From Colius striatus (taxonomy: Eukaryota > Chordata > Aves > Coliiformes > Coliidae): 64,000 nt of DNA. Both the position numbers and the translations under genes were made by a program. Below the pieces are notes generated by a model, which was not told the origin of the DNA, ran no database searches, and saw only the letters and a list, made by a program, of their open reading frames with translations. Of the stretch, positions 1-32,130 are shown in pieces (position 1 is the first letter of the stretch; the number at the start of each line of letters is the position of its first letter). The stretch lies in assembly GCF_028858725.1 (NCBI RefSeq), contig NC_084759.1, forward strand, positions 89,462,889-89,526,888. The letters are read 5' to 3'.

Positions 1-190
1 TTCGTATGCATAGTTTATAGATACAATGCAAGCAAATGGTAGCGGCAATGTAGAGGTTGAAAATTATTAATAAAAATCAATCATGTTCAGTCCTGATATT
101 AAGTTCTTAAAAATCTTTTGTTGATGCAAATAACTAGTACAGATTTTGTCTGTCATTACAAATAAGTATTGTCATTGCAAAACAGATAAA

Positions 191-556
191 GAATCACTGA
201 ATGGTTAAGATGAGAGGTCTAGGAAGGGATTTGGAGATCATCTAATGCATCTTCCCAGCTCACAGTAGGGCATACCAGAGCAGGTTGCTCAGGACTACCT
301 CGAGCCAGGTTTTGAATACTTCAAGGATGGAGACTCCACAAACTGCCTGGACAAGCTGTTCCAGTGTTTGGGCACTCCTAAAGTTGTGTAGCAGTGCATG
401 GGGTTGTTCTCCCCTGGTGCAGGACTTGACATTTCCCTCTGCTGAAATTCATGCGATTTCTGTAAGCCCATTTCTCCTGCCTGTTGGTGTTCTTCTGAGT
501 AGTCACACAGCCATCTGATGTATCAGCTTGTCCCTCCAGTTCTGTATCAGAGACGA
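191..556 (-). mobile_element. CR1 LINE 3' fragment (minus orientation)
   Basis: The plus strand carries degraded antisense CR1 landmarks in order: gagatcatctaatgca, agcaggttgctcagg, ggagactccacaaactgcct, then the more internal ccctctgctgaaattcatg and gtatcagcttgtccctcc. The right-hand limit is approximate. It is older and more diverged than the downstream CR1 copies. Confidence 0.75.
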
Positions 557-3500
557 CTTTTTTGATAGTGGTGGTTTCAGTACTGTAGCTTAAGTATAGA
601 AGCAGTTCATGTGATGGATTGTGCTTGAAAAACACAGTGTTCCTGTTGAAGTCTTCTGTTGCAAAGTTATAGTACAGATAGTTTTGACTCTTTCAGAGGT
701 GTGTCTTGATCTTATCTGATATTCCAGTTGATTAGCAGGTGTCTTACTGTCGGTTTTTGTCTTTAGTCAGTAAGTTTGATTCATTTTAGATTGGATACAT
801 AATGGAATAAGGTAAAAAATGAGGCCAGCCACTAGGAAATCTGGCAAAGATGGCAGTGTGACTGTGCAAATTGCATGCGTTTTACCTGCTGTCTTCATTG
901 CTGGTATCACAGGCTGGCACAGACTGTGAAATTTCAGGTAATGCTTCTTAGAAGTGGCAGATCTTATCTGGTAAAGATAGCTTACACTGTAAGCTATGGT
1001 GATACAGAGAAAATGATACAGAAATGTGGCAAATTTAGCCACCTGAGCCACCAGTGGCCTGTGATGGAGGTTGACTAAGGGTAATATCTTAAAACTGTTG
1101 CAGCCCAGTTTGCCAACGTTCATTTCAAACATTAAGTCCTAGCTTCTTAACAGACATATTTGCACTATAATGATTAGGCTTATTTTGTATCCACATAGTC
1201 ATCTGAAATGCATTGCCTTAACACTTCTGGTGATTCCTAGGACTATCTTACTGAAAAGCAGTGTAGCAGAAACACCAGGCTCCAAGCCTTGACATTTCTG
1301 TGTGTTTTTTAGCTCTTCATTTCTTATCTTGGTGTTGTTAAATCACCAAAAATGGCACATAAACCACCTTTTCAAAGAAAAAGAAATGGAGATGCATCTG
1401 TGAGGGATGCATAGTTTTGGTTACTGGTTTGACACTGGTATAGTTGTCAGAGGGTAGGAACCTTCAGCAGAAGTCAGAGCACTGGGATTTGATTGTTTTA
1501 TCTGTCAAGCACATTTTCGTAGTCTCTTTGATATCCAATTATTTCATAAGATGCAGACTCTAAGATACATACTCTAACAATAAAAAGGATGATTTCATAG
1601 AATACCCTGCATCAAGGAAAGATGTATTTTGCCACAGTAGCAATACTACTTTTTTTCCTAAGACTCAGTGGTTATTCTGCAACCTTCTGAGGTTTTCCTC
1701 CCCCCACACCACTTAAGCCCAGTGTTTAGACATCCCGCACAATAGCAGAGCTCTGCATATAGTGTTGCTCTTATTATTACACTGTGCTGTGTCATCACTG
1801 AAGAAATTTTATTATTAGAGTGAAATCCTTAGGCATCTTAAAGTTTCGTGGAGTTCTCAATGGACAATGTTACAAGGGCCTATGCTTAAAATATGTGTGA
1901 TGATAGGGGATGACAGGTATTTCAGTGGCTGGCTTAATTTTCCATTGAGGTTGGCAGCAGTGTTTCCAATTTTGTCTTTACATAGAATTGTAAAGCTTCC
2001 TTTATGAAGCTTTGGAATATACAGGTACTTTGGAGTGCCTACAGAGTATGAAAGTGGTGGCAGGCAAAAGTATATGTTAGTTACATAGTCAAGTTTGAGA
2101 CGTTCTGTCATCTATTCTCAGAAATAGAAAACTTTATGATGTTATACAATCAGAAAGCTTGTTAATTGTAAAATGTGCTGTATGTAGTTGTCTGGTATTA
2201 TTACACCATTTTTTCAGTCTTACTATACATTAACTATAATATAGTTAATTCAGTTGAAAATAGGACAAACTCCAGTAGACACAGGTTAGACAAAGCTTTT
2301 CAAAAGCATTTAATTCTCTTTCAAAGATAGGTTGAGCTCACACTTACTCATGCTAGCAGGAAGCTTGTCAGATAGTAGTTAGCTTTGCAGAATCTCATTT
2401 TGTGCTTACTGCTCACAGCATTCCCCATGTAGACTATCTCAAAGTCTGTAGATTTTCTAGTAGTCTTTGGAGATATTTGCTTTATTTTGAGAAGTAATTT
2501 TATTTGAAAAGCAAACATTGTGAGAAATAGAAATTACCATTTAGAGCACTAAAATTTCTGTTGCTATGTCTTACAGTTATTGCCATTTGTGAAAAAAAAA
2601 TTAGAAAAGATACTTTTGAAGTTGAAAAAGGTCGTTTTAATCATAAGCACATTTACTAATTTGTATTTGTTTTGGTTTGTGTTGATTTGTACTCTTAACT
2701 CCTGTTATCCATACTGAAATGTGTTTACAATTATTTTAGTTGAAATGGTATCTGTATTTTTTCTTGTCAGAATTCTTGTTAGAATACTTACCATCTCAAT
2801 ATATTTTACTCCAAAATATTTTATTTGGGATTGTATAGCAAATATGTTGCTTTTGAGTATTATCTTTTTATGTTAAAGTGATAAAGGCATGTTTGTATCG
2901 TCCTTTCATTGCACCCACATAAACCAGTTAAATACAGAAAGCCTCTGTGATTGACAGCTAGTAGTTTCTAACATACTGGGATTTAATGACTAATAGTGAT
3001 ATAGTGGTCTGTAGGTATCTGTTACAAAGACGAATTTCCGAAAGAAAGAAACCATATAGGGAGCCGATTTTATCATCTTTCAAAGATTAAGTCTTATATT
3101 GTAATGTTTGTTTTCAAGTGAAGTCTCTACACCTATTATATTCATAAAAATTAAGAGCTTAACAGTTTGGTTTTTTTAAATTGAGACTATGTATGCATTC
3201 TTTGTGATAGAAGCAAAAAAAATAGCTTCAGAGTCTGGTGTTAGGATGAGTGCGCTGCAAATGCACATAAAAGAAATGGTTATCAGGTTCTTTTTTAAAG
3301 TTTGACTGATCTGTGTCATCAAAATTTGCTTAACAGAAATTCACATGCAGCTTTCTTGGGAGACTACAATTGAATGCTGCATGTTGGTTGTTCTAATATG
3401 CTGTTTCTAGGTTAGATCCACAGTTTACATTCAGTAGCAAAATTTTGGGCACTTAATACTACAAAAAAAACCCAAACAGGCTTGCACACAAGTCTCTGCT

Positions 3501-3635
3501 TTTATGCTCATTGTTAGAGTAGGTGCAGCTAGTTATACTTAATATGTGAAATTAAGGGAGGATAATATTTTTCTGTCTTTACTCTCCTTTTAAAAATGTG
3601 ACTTCATTATAGAAAAGCAATTTTTAAACTTAGTT

Positions 3636-3825
3636 GTGAGTGACTCAGGAGTGTCTGCAGGGGCAGAATGTGCTTGGAGCTGGAGAGCCGGTGGGGAGGC
3701 GTCGGGGTGTCCCTTTCACCCAGGGTAGTGTGCTGACAGCAGGCTTTTCTATGAGTCATGGACAGGGCTCAGCGCTGTCCAGTCCTGGCTGCTGGTTCCC
3801 AGCTTTGCCTTATCTGAGGTAGACC
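3636..3825. promoter_or_regulatory. GC-rich patch with two AP-1-type sites (candidate enhancer)
   Basis: About 190 bp of visibly GC-rich sequence stands out in an AT-rich intron. It carries TGACTCA (3,641-3,647) and TGAGTCA (3,752-3,758), both consensus AP-1/MARE-core sites. An unrecognised repeat could also explain the composition. Regulatory function is inference only. Confidence 0.25.
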
Positions 3826-6289
3826 AAATCTGCTTCCCAAAGACCGTTTACAGACTCAACTTCTGATTTTAGTTCAGAATGGCCAAAGTTTAAGCATAGG
3901 CTGAACCTGTAGATCTTTGCTGTGACCTGCATTTCAAGTTTACTTTCATTTGACTAGGTACTGCCACTGTGCCATCTTTATCTTACTTACTGGGATGATA
4001 TCAAGTTCTGCTTTAAATTGTGCATTAAAGTTTCTAACAGTATTCAGAGACCTGTATTATGAAATATTGACCCTTAAAAACATAATTCCTAATATGTTGA
4101 GTCTCTTTTTCTACAGTGTTTCACTGGGGTTCATATAGTCCTTATTTTTTCCCAAGTTCATGTCAGTATTTTTCAAGGGAGGTAAGCTAATACTTTGCCC
4201 TATGCAGTTTGCAGACACTTGAGAAAGTGTTAGATGTGCCTTTTACTTTCTTACAAGTAGAGATTGAGAGCTCCCTCTTCAGCCTCTCTGCACCTTACTT
4301 CAGCAAGGCAAAGGACTTAGGTGCTGCATAATATAGAAAGATGAGCAATGGGAAAAGTGAAATAGAGACTTGGTTTTTTTAGCAACTTGGAGATTAAGAA
4401 ATGCTTCAGTTTGGGCTAAGACTGCTTTTACTCCTGTAGTTAAATTATGCTTGCTGGAAAGTGTCTGCATATGTCTTCTAATAATAACAAGAGAGCCTGA
4501 GAAATTTTCTGAAACTGGCTAAAAGGTAGCAACTGCTTTTAGGGCAAACCTAAAGTTTTTTCATACTAACGGAAATAATAACTCTATATGATATCACCAC
4601 TATATTTTTTTTTTGCCTGCCATTCTCATATGTCTTACAGTTAACATGCGTAAGTTTGAGGACAAAGTTATCCCAGCCATGCACCAACTAGTTGATTAGC
4701 CTTTGCTTTGTTTTAAATTGTGTGAAGTTTGAAGGTGTGCATGCAAGCACATGATGGCTCAGAGCAGAGCTCTGGGGAGAACATCCTTTCCATACATACA
4801 GTGTGTGTAATTGACATAGGGGAAAAATGTTTAAAGGGAAGAAAACTGAAAGGTTCCATGCTGAAAGCTCTCCTTATAGTGGAATTGAAAATGTTTTTAT
4901 ACTAATATATCAGATATATGTACTTCAATACTGCATGTTAACCTTTATTTTAATACAGTGTAAGGTAATGCAAAACAAAAGAATTCTAAGTACTTCCCAT
5001 AGCATTGTTACATTCAAGTGTTGTCTCTGTAAGTGATATCTTGAGGTACAAAAATGAATTTGTGACCAAAAATGTTGATTTTTAGAATTAATGTAAAAAT
5101 TGCAGAAAAGATATTCATTAAGGAAACCTGAAAGTAGCTACTGATTTTATTTTTTTTTCCTTAAAACCCCAATAAACGAAACCCTAAACACCAGTCTAAA
5201 ATAAACTTCATGCACAGGGAGAGGGGAGCTATCCTGTAGTACTAATTTTTGCGTGTTTGTACTACACTGGATTTGGGTTTAAATGTATTAATATTTGTCG
5301 GTTGTTACATATGTACCTGTATTAATTTTGAATGTTCAGAAAGACGTTCTGGCTTTGTGTCTAATGTGTTTAATTATACTCTGTTATCTTCTGGCATATT
5401 CTTCCTGCTATCTGTCTATACTTACTTGATAGTCTGTTGCCCTATTGTCCTGATGGTATTCTTTAAGGAAAAAAAAGACATTTTTGGCACGTAGGAATGG
5501 GTGGGTGCAGTTTGCTTTTTAATAGCTGGAGCTCTAGATAACTTATTTCTGCGTTCCTCCTCATTATTCTGGATTTGTCTCTGTTTACTGTGTACATACT
5601 TCAAAACTGTGGGATTTGATGTTGCTTGTAAGTCATAGTGAAATTTCTCAGAAGTCCATTTGTTAAATAATCTTTTTTCCAAATATTTGCAGGTTTAAAA
5701 AAATCTTAATCTTGTCTAAGAAAAACCATTTTTACATATCTAGACCCTACAGTTTTATTTGTGCTTAGAGCACGGAAGATCTGAAATTATTAGCAGTTTG
5801 AGATTAAGTAACACAGAAGTTATTTCACAATGTAACTATAATTGTCCTACTACAGGACAGTGACCTGCAGTCCAACAGTATTCCTCATCTCACAGGAGGT
5901 ATTTTATGAGGAAACAGCTTGGTGATAACAACCACCAAAAACTGTTAATGTTGCCACGATTTCACTTGTTGCTTAAGAACAAAGAAGCAGCAGAGATACC
6001 GAAGTTTGGTGTTTTTAAGGTGAAAGCAATTACAAGAAAAGCTGTTCAGAAATCATGCATCACAACAGAATAAAAATGGAGAGAGACAAAAAATAGATAG
6101 TGGGTGACTGTAGTAGTGTTTTATCTAAAGAAGTGTCTTCTCAATAAAGGCTGCTCAAGTGAAGCCATTCGGTGAAAGGAGATGCCTTGTATCAAAATGC
6201 AAAGCTCGTGCCAAATAGAAAACTCGCGTATGTGAATAGCTTGTAGGAGCAGACTTGGTAAGTGGGTTTTTTTGCTAAAGACTAAAGTG

Positions 6290-6640
6290 AACGCTTAAGT
6301 AGGGCAAGATCATCATTGCAGAAGCTGAAAAGTTTCTTTGTGTCCATCTTCCTCAGTGAGAATGTAGGGGAAATATTTAAGAGACCTATTCTTTTAATGC
6401 AGTGAAATGTTGTTTAGGAGGCTGAGAAGGGGTCAAGCAGAAAGTGCCAACATAGCGATTGATACTTCTATAAGGAAATTCCCTTGAAGGGCTAGACAAT
6501 GTTCATTGAAAAGCTACAAGGAATTGAGAAATGCGGTAGCTGAGCTATTGACTGAAATATGCAAGTCTCATTAAGATGCTATTTTGGAGAACAGTAGGTT
6601 AACAAATGTACTCATCTTGTTAAACTGCTGTTGGAGTGTA
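6290..6640 (+). mobile_element. Possible ancient CR1/L3-like LINE relic
   Basis: Scattered matches to the reverse-transcriptase region of old CR1/L3 LINEs, as I recall them. A ttctttgtgtccatcttcc...gtgagaatgtaggggaaat block is followed by a gctgagctattgac block and then aacaaatgtactcatct. All frames are broken and no boundary is visible. This is a weak call made by eye. Confidence 0.3.
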
Positions 6641-8214
6641 TGGATGAGAGTTAAGGAGGTGATTCTGGGAAATGTGTGATTTTGTTAGTCTTCCCTACCA
6701 GTAAAACTGATGACAACAGTAAATTTTAAGGTGGTTATAAAACAACTAAATTATCATGTTTCGTAAACTGTCTACAGGGTAAACTAAATTTCCTTAAGCC
6801 TCTGAGCAAAATTAGCAGATAAAAGAGTGCACTATTAAATTAATTATCATTCCTTTGATTCCTAGAGAAAATCCTCTGTTGAGGTTGTTAAAAAAATACA
6901 ACAAAACAGCAGCAAAACCCAAGTAATTTTGAGCATAAGTGAAAACAGTGTGATTAGAAGAAAAATATGCTAGGAATAACTGCTCTGAGTTTGTTACTAG
7001 GAAAGCAAATTGTTAATACGTAGGGGAAAAAAAAAGAAGAATGTATTGCTTTGTCTAGGTGTGTATCAGTTTTCGTTAGACTACAAGCAAAAGCTCTTTT
7101 CTGTACTCTTAGAAATGTATCTTTTCCCTGCAAGCAATCCTTCTGAAAGGAGAATTAATGAAACATTGTCACAAGGCTTCAGACTTAACACTCAAGTTAT
7201 TTCTACTGAAGTGAAACCAGCTGACTTCTAGCTCTGTTTCAACTGATGTATCTAATTAACATCTTAGAGAAGTTATGTTAAAAATCCAGTATCTGTCACA
7301 GTTAAGAGGGTCCATCACTTGTCCTTTCTGAAACTGATATGGGATCAAGTTCTTCTTTTAAGTAGTACAGAGAAATTTCTGACTTGGTTTGTTTCTCATA
7401 AAACAAATAAGAAATAGTTTGAGGTGGATTTTTTTAATCATTATTTATTAAAGCTTTGTCACACCCTTGAAAGAACAGGCAAATCTTCAAACAAAACTGT
7501 TGTTTGATAATGAATTGAAGAAATCCATGGCAGAAGTCCTCAATTTTAAAGAGCCTACCTGGATAACTGGCCAACTTTGTGTCAGCTGAAAGTTACTATT
7601 GTCATTTTTAGGGTGATATATAGAAAGACTAATCTAAAAACTCGTAAGACATTTTTAAATTTGAAAGCTTTACAAATTTGGCTTAATTGGGGAAGGCAAA
7701 TGAGAGGTGGAAGGTTGATGGTAATGTGTATTAAAAGGGGTTAACGTACCTTTTTATAGTTAATTTTGCTTGGTGTGCAAAGAGGAGGAGTAGAGAACAA
7801 TCCGTTAAGAAAAGAAAGTGACAGGAGATGGGATGATCTATTTGTGTCTCAAGGTACCTTGTAAAACGATAAAAGTGTAGTATGGTTTGGGCTAAACAGT
7901 GTGGGAAAGGGTCTGATAAATGGCCAGCATGTACCGAAGTGATAGGAAACAAACTTCATGAAGAAGAGTGGGAAAAGCAAAGCAAGAAGCTAAAATGACA
8001 CACATAGCTCAGTGGGCTCTGGGGCAGAGGCAGTAATACACTGATCTTTCTGAAAGTGCAACTCCCTGGCAATTAAGCCTGCTTTGTAAAGTCAGTTAGT
8101 GAATCACTGCCAAGGAGACTCTTCCATGGAGAAGGCAAAGAGCCGAAGCCTGTTTGAGGGGAAATACTTTGCAGAGGAAGGAGCTGTATTAAGTTTGTGT
8201 TTTGTTCTTAAAGA

Positions 8215-8228
8215 AAAAAAAAAAAAAA
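8215..8228 (+). repeat. A14 homopolymer
   Basis: Fourteen consecutive A. It could be an old poly(A) tail, but the sequence 5' of it is not a retrogene I recognise. Confidence 0.8.
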
Positions 8229-11200
8229 GCTATCCTTGTCTTATTGGGTTGAAGGCAAAATTGTTCAGTTGCTCTGAAGGCACGTTACTTCTGTCAAGTC
8301 AACTTAACCATAGTAAAGGTTTTTAAGAATAAAATTTGAAATAACATGATTTTGCAAGGTAAACTCTATTTAGTGTAAGACATTCAGTTCTCTTTCAAAA
8401 GACAAATAAATCTGGGGTAGGAAGCAAAATCATCTGGGAGTAAAAACCATAGGAAATTATATTTGGGGGACGGTAAGCTTATGAAAAAGTTTGATACCAT
8501 TGGTTATAATACTTTTCTTACGTAAGCCATTCATGTGAGTGTTTATCTTATAGTCTAAGAATAAGGTGATTAGCAAATGAAATAGAAAGGAAAAATGTAA
8601 AAGGCATTAAGAACGTTACTTCTCATGTAGCGTAAAATTAACCTATGAAGATCACTGCCAACCTATGCTATTGAGGTCAAAACCAGAACATAATTAAAAA
8701 ATTATTAGAAATACATTTGCATAATGAGAAAATCCACAATTCTGTTGCAGGAATTTCTGTAGGTTTAAAAAGAAAGATCTCTGGGAGTATTGCCAGCTAG
8801 TACTTGGTTGTGAAAGGCTTGGGTAGAGAATGGCATGATAAACAGGTTATATAATTATCTGATATTGCTTGTATTTAAGCATAATATAAGCTTGACTTCA
8901 CTTCTTAATATTGCGTTTTCAGCGTGTATTTCCCTGCTGAGTGCAAAAGGAGCCAGGGGAGGTGAACCTCTGAGAGACAAAGTTCAGAATTGTGAGCAAC
9001 TGCCTGTTTCCCAGGGTGACAAATGTTGACAGACGTTTTTTGTGTATTTTTGTAATAACTTGGAGTATGAAACCAATTAATTGTATCTGATAATTGTTAA
9101 GAAAGGCCATTTATTTCTGGTTTGAGTCAGGATTTGCTCAAGTACGTAGTGTTCATCCCAGTGCTTCAACTGATTCCTTCCGCAGGCATATTTTTTTAAA
9201 ATGTTCTTTGTAGATTCATTAATTCTGATAGATTTGACATGAGTATCACGTAAATCCACAGTTTTTTGTGTTCATGTAAAATATGATTTTTATTTAGGAA
9301 AGAGAGGGTATTAATTTTGTTCTTCAGACTAACTGTAATCTCCTGAGCGGTAAAACCTTGTTAATTCTTGTGCAGATAATCCTCAAATAATAATTGACTT
9401 ACAGATTGACTTCACAACAAACATAATTGCATAAGTGCCAGTGATTGTTATTCTGTTTTGGTCTGTAAAGTGTACCTAAAATCAAAAATTATAGATAACT
9501 GGAAATTGTTTGAGAACTTTTTTCATTATCATCAAAATATCACAATTCCCCAATATAAAACACAAAGGGCAAATAGTTTTTAAAGTACTGAAGCTAAGAG
9601 CTCTAGAAAACTCAAAAATTAAGTTTTTTTGTAGAGGAAAACTACAGACAAGAATCAAAAAGAAGAAATACAAAATCACTAATGCTCAATTACTACACAG
9701 AGCTATTAGAACAGTCAGTACTGGTAAGAGTGTTTAGTTAAATATTTCTGTTCTGCAGATACCATGTTTATATCTTAGAAGGTATGGCAACACACTGTTT
9801 TCACAGTAATCAAGGAGGACTTTAAACGGTAGTTATACTTAAATTCAGTGTTTTTAAGTCAAGAGGCCTGGATAACATAGACACATGAGGAGTGTTATTT
9901 GTCATTCATGCAGATGTTTTTTAAAAGTTCTTGGAAAACAGAAGTTCTAGAGGACTTGAAAAGTCCTATGGAACTGCTTTCTGAGAAGTAAACATAATCC
10001 TCTTAGACATTAGACTTGAGCAAAGTAATAAAATTATTGGTGTGATTAAGTTAATAAATGTAAAGGATAGTAATTAATATTTGTGATGTGGCTGAGAGTT
10101 TGTATAATAAAATAGTTAAAATTAATAAAGCTGTGTAACAGTTGGCTTTCAGCTTGCATGGTATGTTTTCTTTATTCGACTAGTATGATGCAAAGTCAAT
10201 ACAGGACCTACAGATAGCAACTCCCAGATAAGTGTCGTGTGATTGTAAATGTTTCAGTGATGTTGCCTTGGGATCAGATTTTGGTCTTGTTTTATTTAGC
10301 TTTTTATAATGACATATAGCTGTGACAGAGTAGTCTCTAAGGCAGAAGCAGTTGGAATTACATCTTCCCATGGGGGTACAGATGTCTCAGCTGCAAAACA
10401 AGCCACTGAATTGTCCATGCAGTGAAAATAGTAACCTCAAAGGAGGAAGTGTGGTAAATGGATGAAGGCATCATCACAGGCTAAGCCATCAGCCTCCGTT
10501 TGTCAAGAAAGCCCTAAATAGCATTAAATTATTTGTATTAATGTTTGCTAGAAACATAGACAAGGAAGTGAATGCTATCTAATGAAGAAAATGGGTGACT
10601 GTTGCAAAGCAAACTTGGGTCACCCTTCTGCTTCTGTTTAACTGTGTAATTTGGTACACCCAGAGGAAGTTCTAAGACTGGGGTCTTTAAAATATTTTTA
10701 GAAGGTGCGAAAATTTATCCTAGAAAGCAGTAAAATGGAAAAACAAAAAGGTAATGATTCTGGTGATTGGTTATTGAAGAGATCCCATAATTACATTAAA
10801 TATAAGCACCTGTTTCATCCATAGTGGTTGATGTCACTCAAACATGGCAGGTTTAAGTTTAGTCCTCAGGGTAAAGCAGTGGCAATGGTTCTTGCTTTTA
10901 TCCATCGAGCAAATGGCAGTGGTTCTGACAGCTGCAGCTTTGGCTCAAGACAATAGTGCATATCAGTGTGCACCTCTGTCCTTACCTTTCTGAGGCTGAC
11001 AGAGGTTGTCCTTCTGCCTGCACAGTCTATAAAAAGCCAGTTCCCTCTGAAAAGTCAATTTAAGTGAATGAGGCCTGTCCTCTTCCTTCCTCCCCAACAG
11101 CATTGTAGATGACTGTTTGGGCATCCAGTTACTTTTCAGGGCCAAAATGAGTCTCATTCTTTTCCCCGAGCATTGCAGCTAGCTGTTTTTTTCTTTTAGC

Positions 11201-11269
11201 TGGTATGAAATCCTTTCATAAAAATATGATCTTGAAACAGAGATCTGTGAGATTTTCCTCACTGTTGCT

Positions 11270-13230
11270 GTGGTCAAAAAAGATCTTTCACTTTCCTTGA
11301 ACTGACCGTAGGCTGGCCATACCACTTCATTTCAGGCTCTGGTAGCAGGTCTTTTAGTACTTCTATGGTAGTTTTTGTAATTTCTGTTGCTCTGTTTTGC
11401 ACACTATCAGTTACAGTGTTATTCTTTAATAGCTCTCTTGCATTGTTATTAATAGTAAGATATTCTGATTCATAGTAAATAAATAAGATGATAGAGTGAA
11501 ACTCGTCTGTTAAAGACAAGTTTATTCTGACCATCTGTTTCCTGTGCCACTTGAATTAGGACCATTTTCCTATCTTGTCTTTGCTTTTCTTTGGCCCTTT
11601 TCCTCCCCTGAAATTTCCACTTAATGGGAAACAGTAGCATCTATTTGGTAGTATTAGCTTCAAGTGATTGATCTATGAGGTACATCTGTTTATCTAATTT
11701 TTTGCTCTGTACTGTCTGCATTCTTTTCTATCTCTTTTGCTAATTCAGACCTGTGGTTTCTCTTAAAGTGTACAGGAATTTCTCCTTTCTCTGTTGCCCC
11801 TGTCCCTGAAGACCCTACATACATTGGCTTTACTGAGCTTTTGCTGTGGTGATTATCTTATTGTGACTACAGTAGTTTATGTTGCGTTGGTTCTGGGCAG
11901 TGTCCATTTTTCTTCAGGTTCGGTCTTTTCTATCTCTCTTGCCTCAGAAATTGCCTGAGAACAGTTTATCAATGCAGACTGAATTTTGTCAAAATTCTCT
12001 TTGATTTTTAATACTATGCCTTTTGTTTTCTTGGTTTTACTCAGTTCGATAATGGCAGTATAGTTACTTCTAATACCTGCTATTCGGACTACAGTTTTAC
12101 TTTGAATGGATGATATAAATCTCAGATTTTATATTGCCTTTTTTTTTCTATGTTTTGTGTGGGGACAATAGGGTCTTTGCAATGGCTACATCAGACATTA
12201 AGCGTTGGTCAGTGAGTTTTTTGTTAAATTGAATAATGCCTAATCAAAGCTTCCTCATTGCTCTTTCAGTTTCTTTGAAGTTACAATCTATTCTGGCATT
12301 AGATTAACCTTGCATAAGGAAGAAGCTGTGTTTGGCATTTTTATAGGTATGCTTTGGAGGCAATTGTTAAATATATCTCTCTGTATTGCTCTGATCTTCT
12401 ATCAGGAGAGCAGTGTATGAGTTAGGAAGCTGAGGAAGTTCTGAGCTAAATGTCTGTCTTGTTTGTTGTGGTGTGCACCAGTGTCTCAGGATGCTCATTT
12501 TTACTGCAGCCTGGGGTACATGAGATGTTTGCTTGTTTTCTGTAAAGTGTTTGTTTTAACAGTCTGTCTGACTGTATCTCAAACCCTAATTCCATCTTTA
12601 CTCATGGTGGATTTGACTTGAAGCAGTGCTCTCACGCATAACAGCATCCAGCTCTACAATGTTTCTCGGTTCCAATATCACAATTTCTGTGGTTTGGAGG
12701 CAATCTATGTTACTGAGAGTTTCATGTAATGTCAGCTTTGTTTTCTACTGAAGATTGTTGTTACTGGAACAACTTTTTTGTAACCAGTGAGTTTGATGAA
12801 GATACGTGAATTAAACATCCCATTTTGTGGAGTGTTGAGAGGTGGTAACAAAAACTAGTGAATCAATTGAGGCTGGAAGAAGGGTTACAATAGTGTTTGA
12901 TTTGAAGAATTTTGAAGTATTTGAGTCATTTTTTACAAACAAAGATTTAAGGAATGGTTTTGTTAATAAGTACTTTCCTGGTGATAGTGACTGAAAATTG
13001 AATATCACCTAAATTCAGAATACAGATTTTTCAGGTCATTCATTATAGGAAGAACTTAACACATGTAGGGTGGATTATCCACGTCTGGACAACTCCAGAT
13101 AAATGCTACAGATACAACCAACAAGGTTCTCACTGGTGTACATGTACTAATGCTGATACAGTGCTCACACAGGGTTGGTCTTTTGTTGCCCAAATGGATT
13201 GCGCAGCAATGGCTCCTTGTGGTTTCAAAA
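11270..13230 (-). mobile_element. Decayed retrovirus env-like relic (minus strand)
   Basis: The minus strand here is unusually A-rich and carries a row of open stretches that look like one broken protein gene. They lie at about 13,065-13,225 (Cys-rich, ending at a stop), 12,811-13,008, 11,880-12,128 and 11,274-11,534. The stretches are in different frames, separated by stops and shifts, so the gene is dead. The 11,880-12,128 stretch has two N-glycosylation sequons and charged helical-looking sequence, and the 11,274-11,534 stretch has a heptad-like region. Together this suggests an envelope glycoprotein. A-rich coding strands are typical of foamy-like and some other retroviruses. No gag, pol or LTR was recognised. 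Family assignment is inference. Confidence 0.4.
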
Positions 13231-13750
13231 TGTGTAAATCAGAGAGGGGTAGGTGGCTATTCAATTTTGTGTCATTAATGTCGTTGTAGTTGGCTTTTTG
13301 TGACCCATCAGTTTTTCTGCTGAGGCCTTGTCATTTTTTGACTTTGCGTTCTGCCACAGTGCTGTGCACAGCATTGCTGAACTGTGTTACTTCAACTGCT
13401 GTGAACTTAGCATCCACCAGCCAGTGCGGACCTAATAATGTTCTTCTCTATTTCTAGTTGAAACCCGCTTTCTGTGTTAAAATTTGTCCAATGAGTTGTA
13501 CTTGCTTTTATTTAAAATGGTTATATTCTTAACTAATACTGGTGATGTTGCAGATTTGGCAGGCAAAGGGAGAATTATTTTGAACAATATCAAATTTCAC
13601 ACTGAGAATTCTTGATCAAAATATGAGCTTTATTTGCTTCTTGAACTATGGCTTCTGATGATACGTTGTTATTTTGAAAGAGAGATGACACTAATATGTA
13701 TTTATGTTATTGGTCAAGTATTGACAGAGGCAGCTCTTCTTTCCTTTTAG

Positions 13751-32130
<18,380 letters not shown>

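Larger units (their letters stand above)
1..13750 (+). other. KDM6A intron (3' part), no coding exon found
   Basis: AT-rich intronic DNA upstream of the first visible exon. I found no ORF resembling the large disordered or TPR exons of KDM6A, so the preceding exon lies before base 1. Contents listed separately: a CR1 fragment (191-556), a GC-rich AP-1-site patch (3,636-3,825), a possible old LINE relic (6,290-6,640), an A14 run (8,215-8,228) and a minus-strand env-like retroviral relic (about 11,270-13,230). I recognise nothing in the remainder. Confidence 0.75.
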
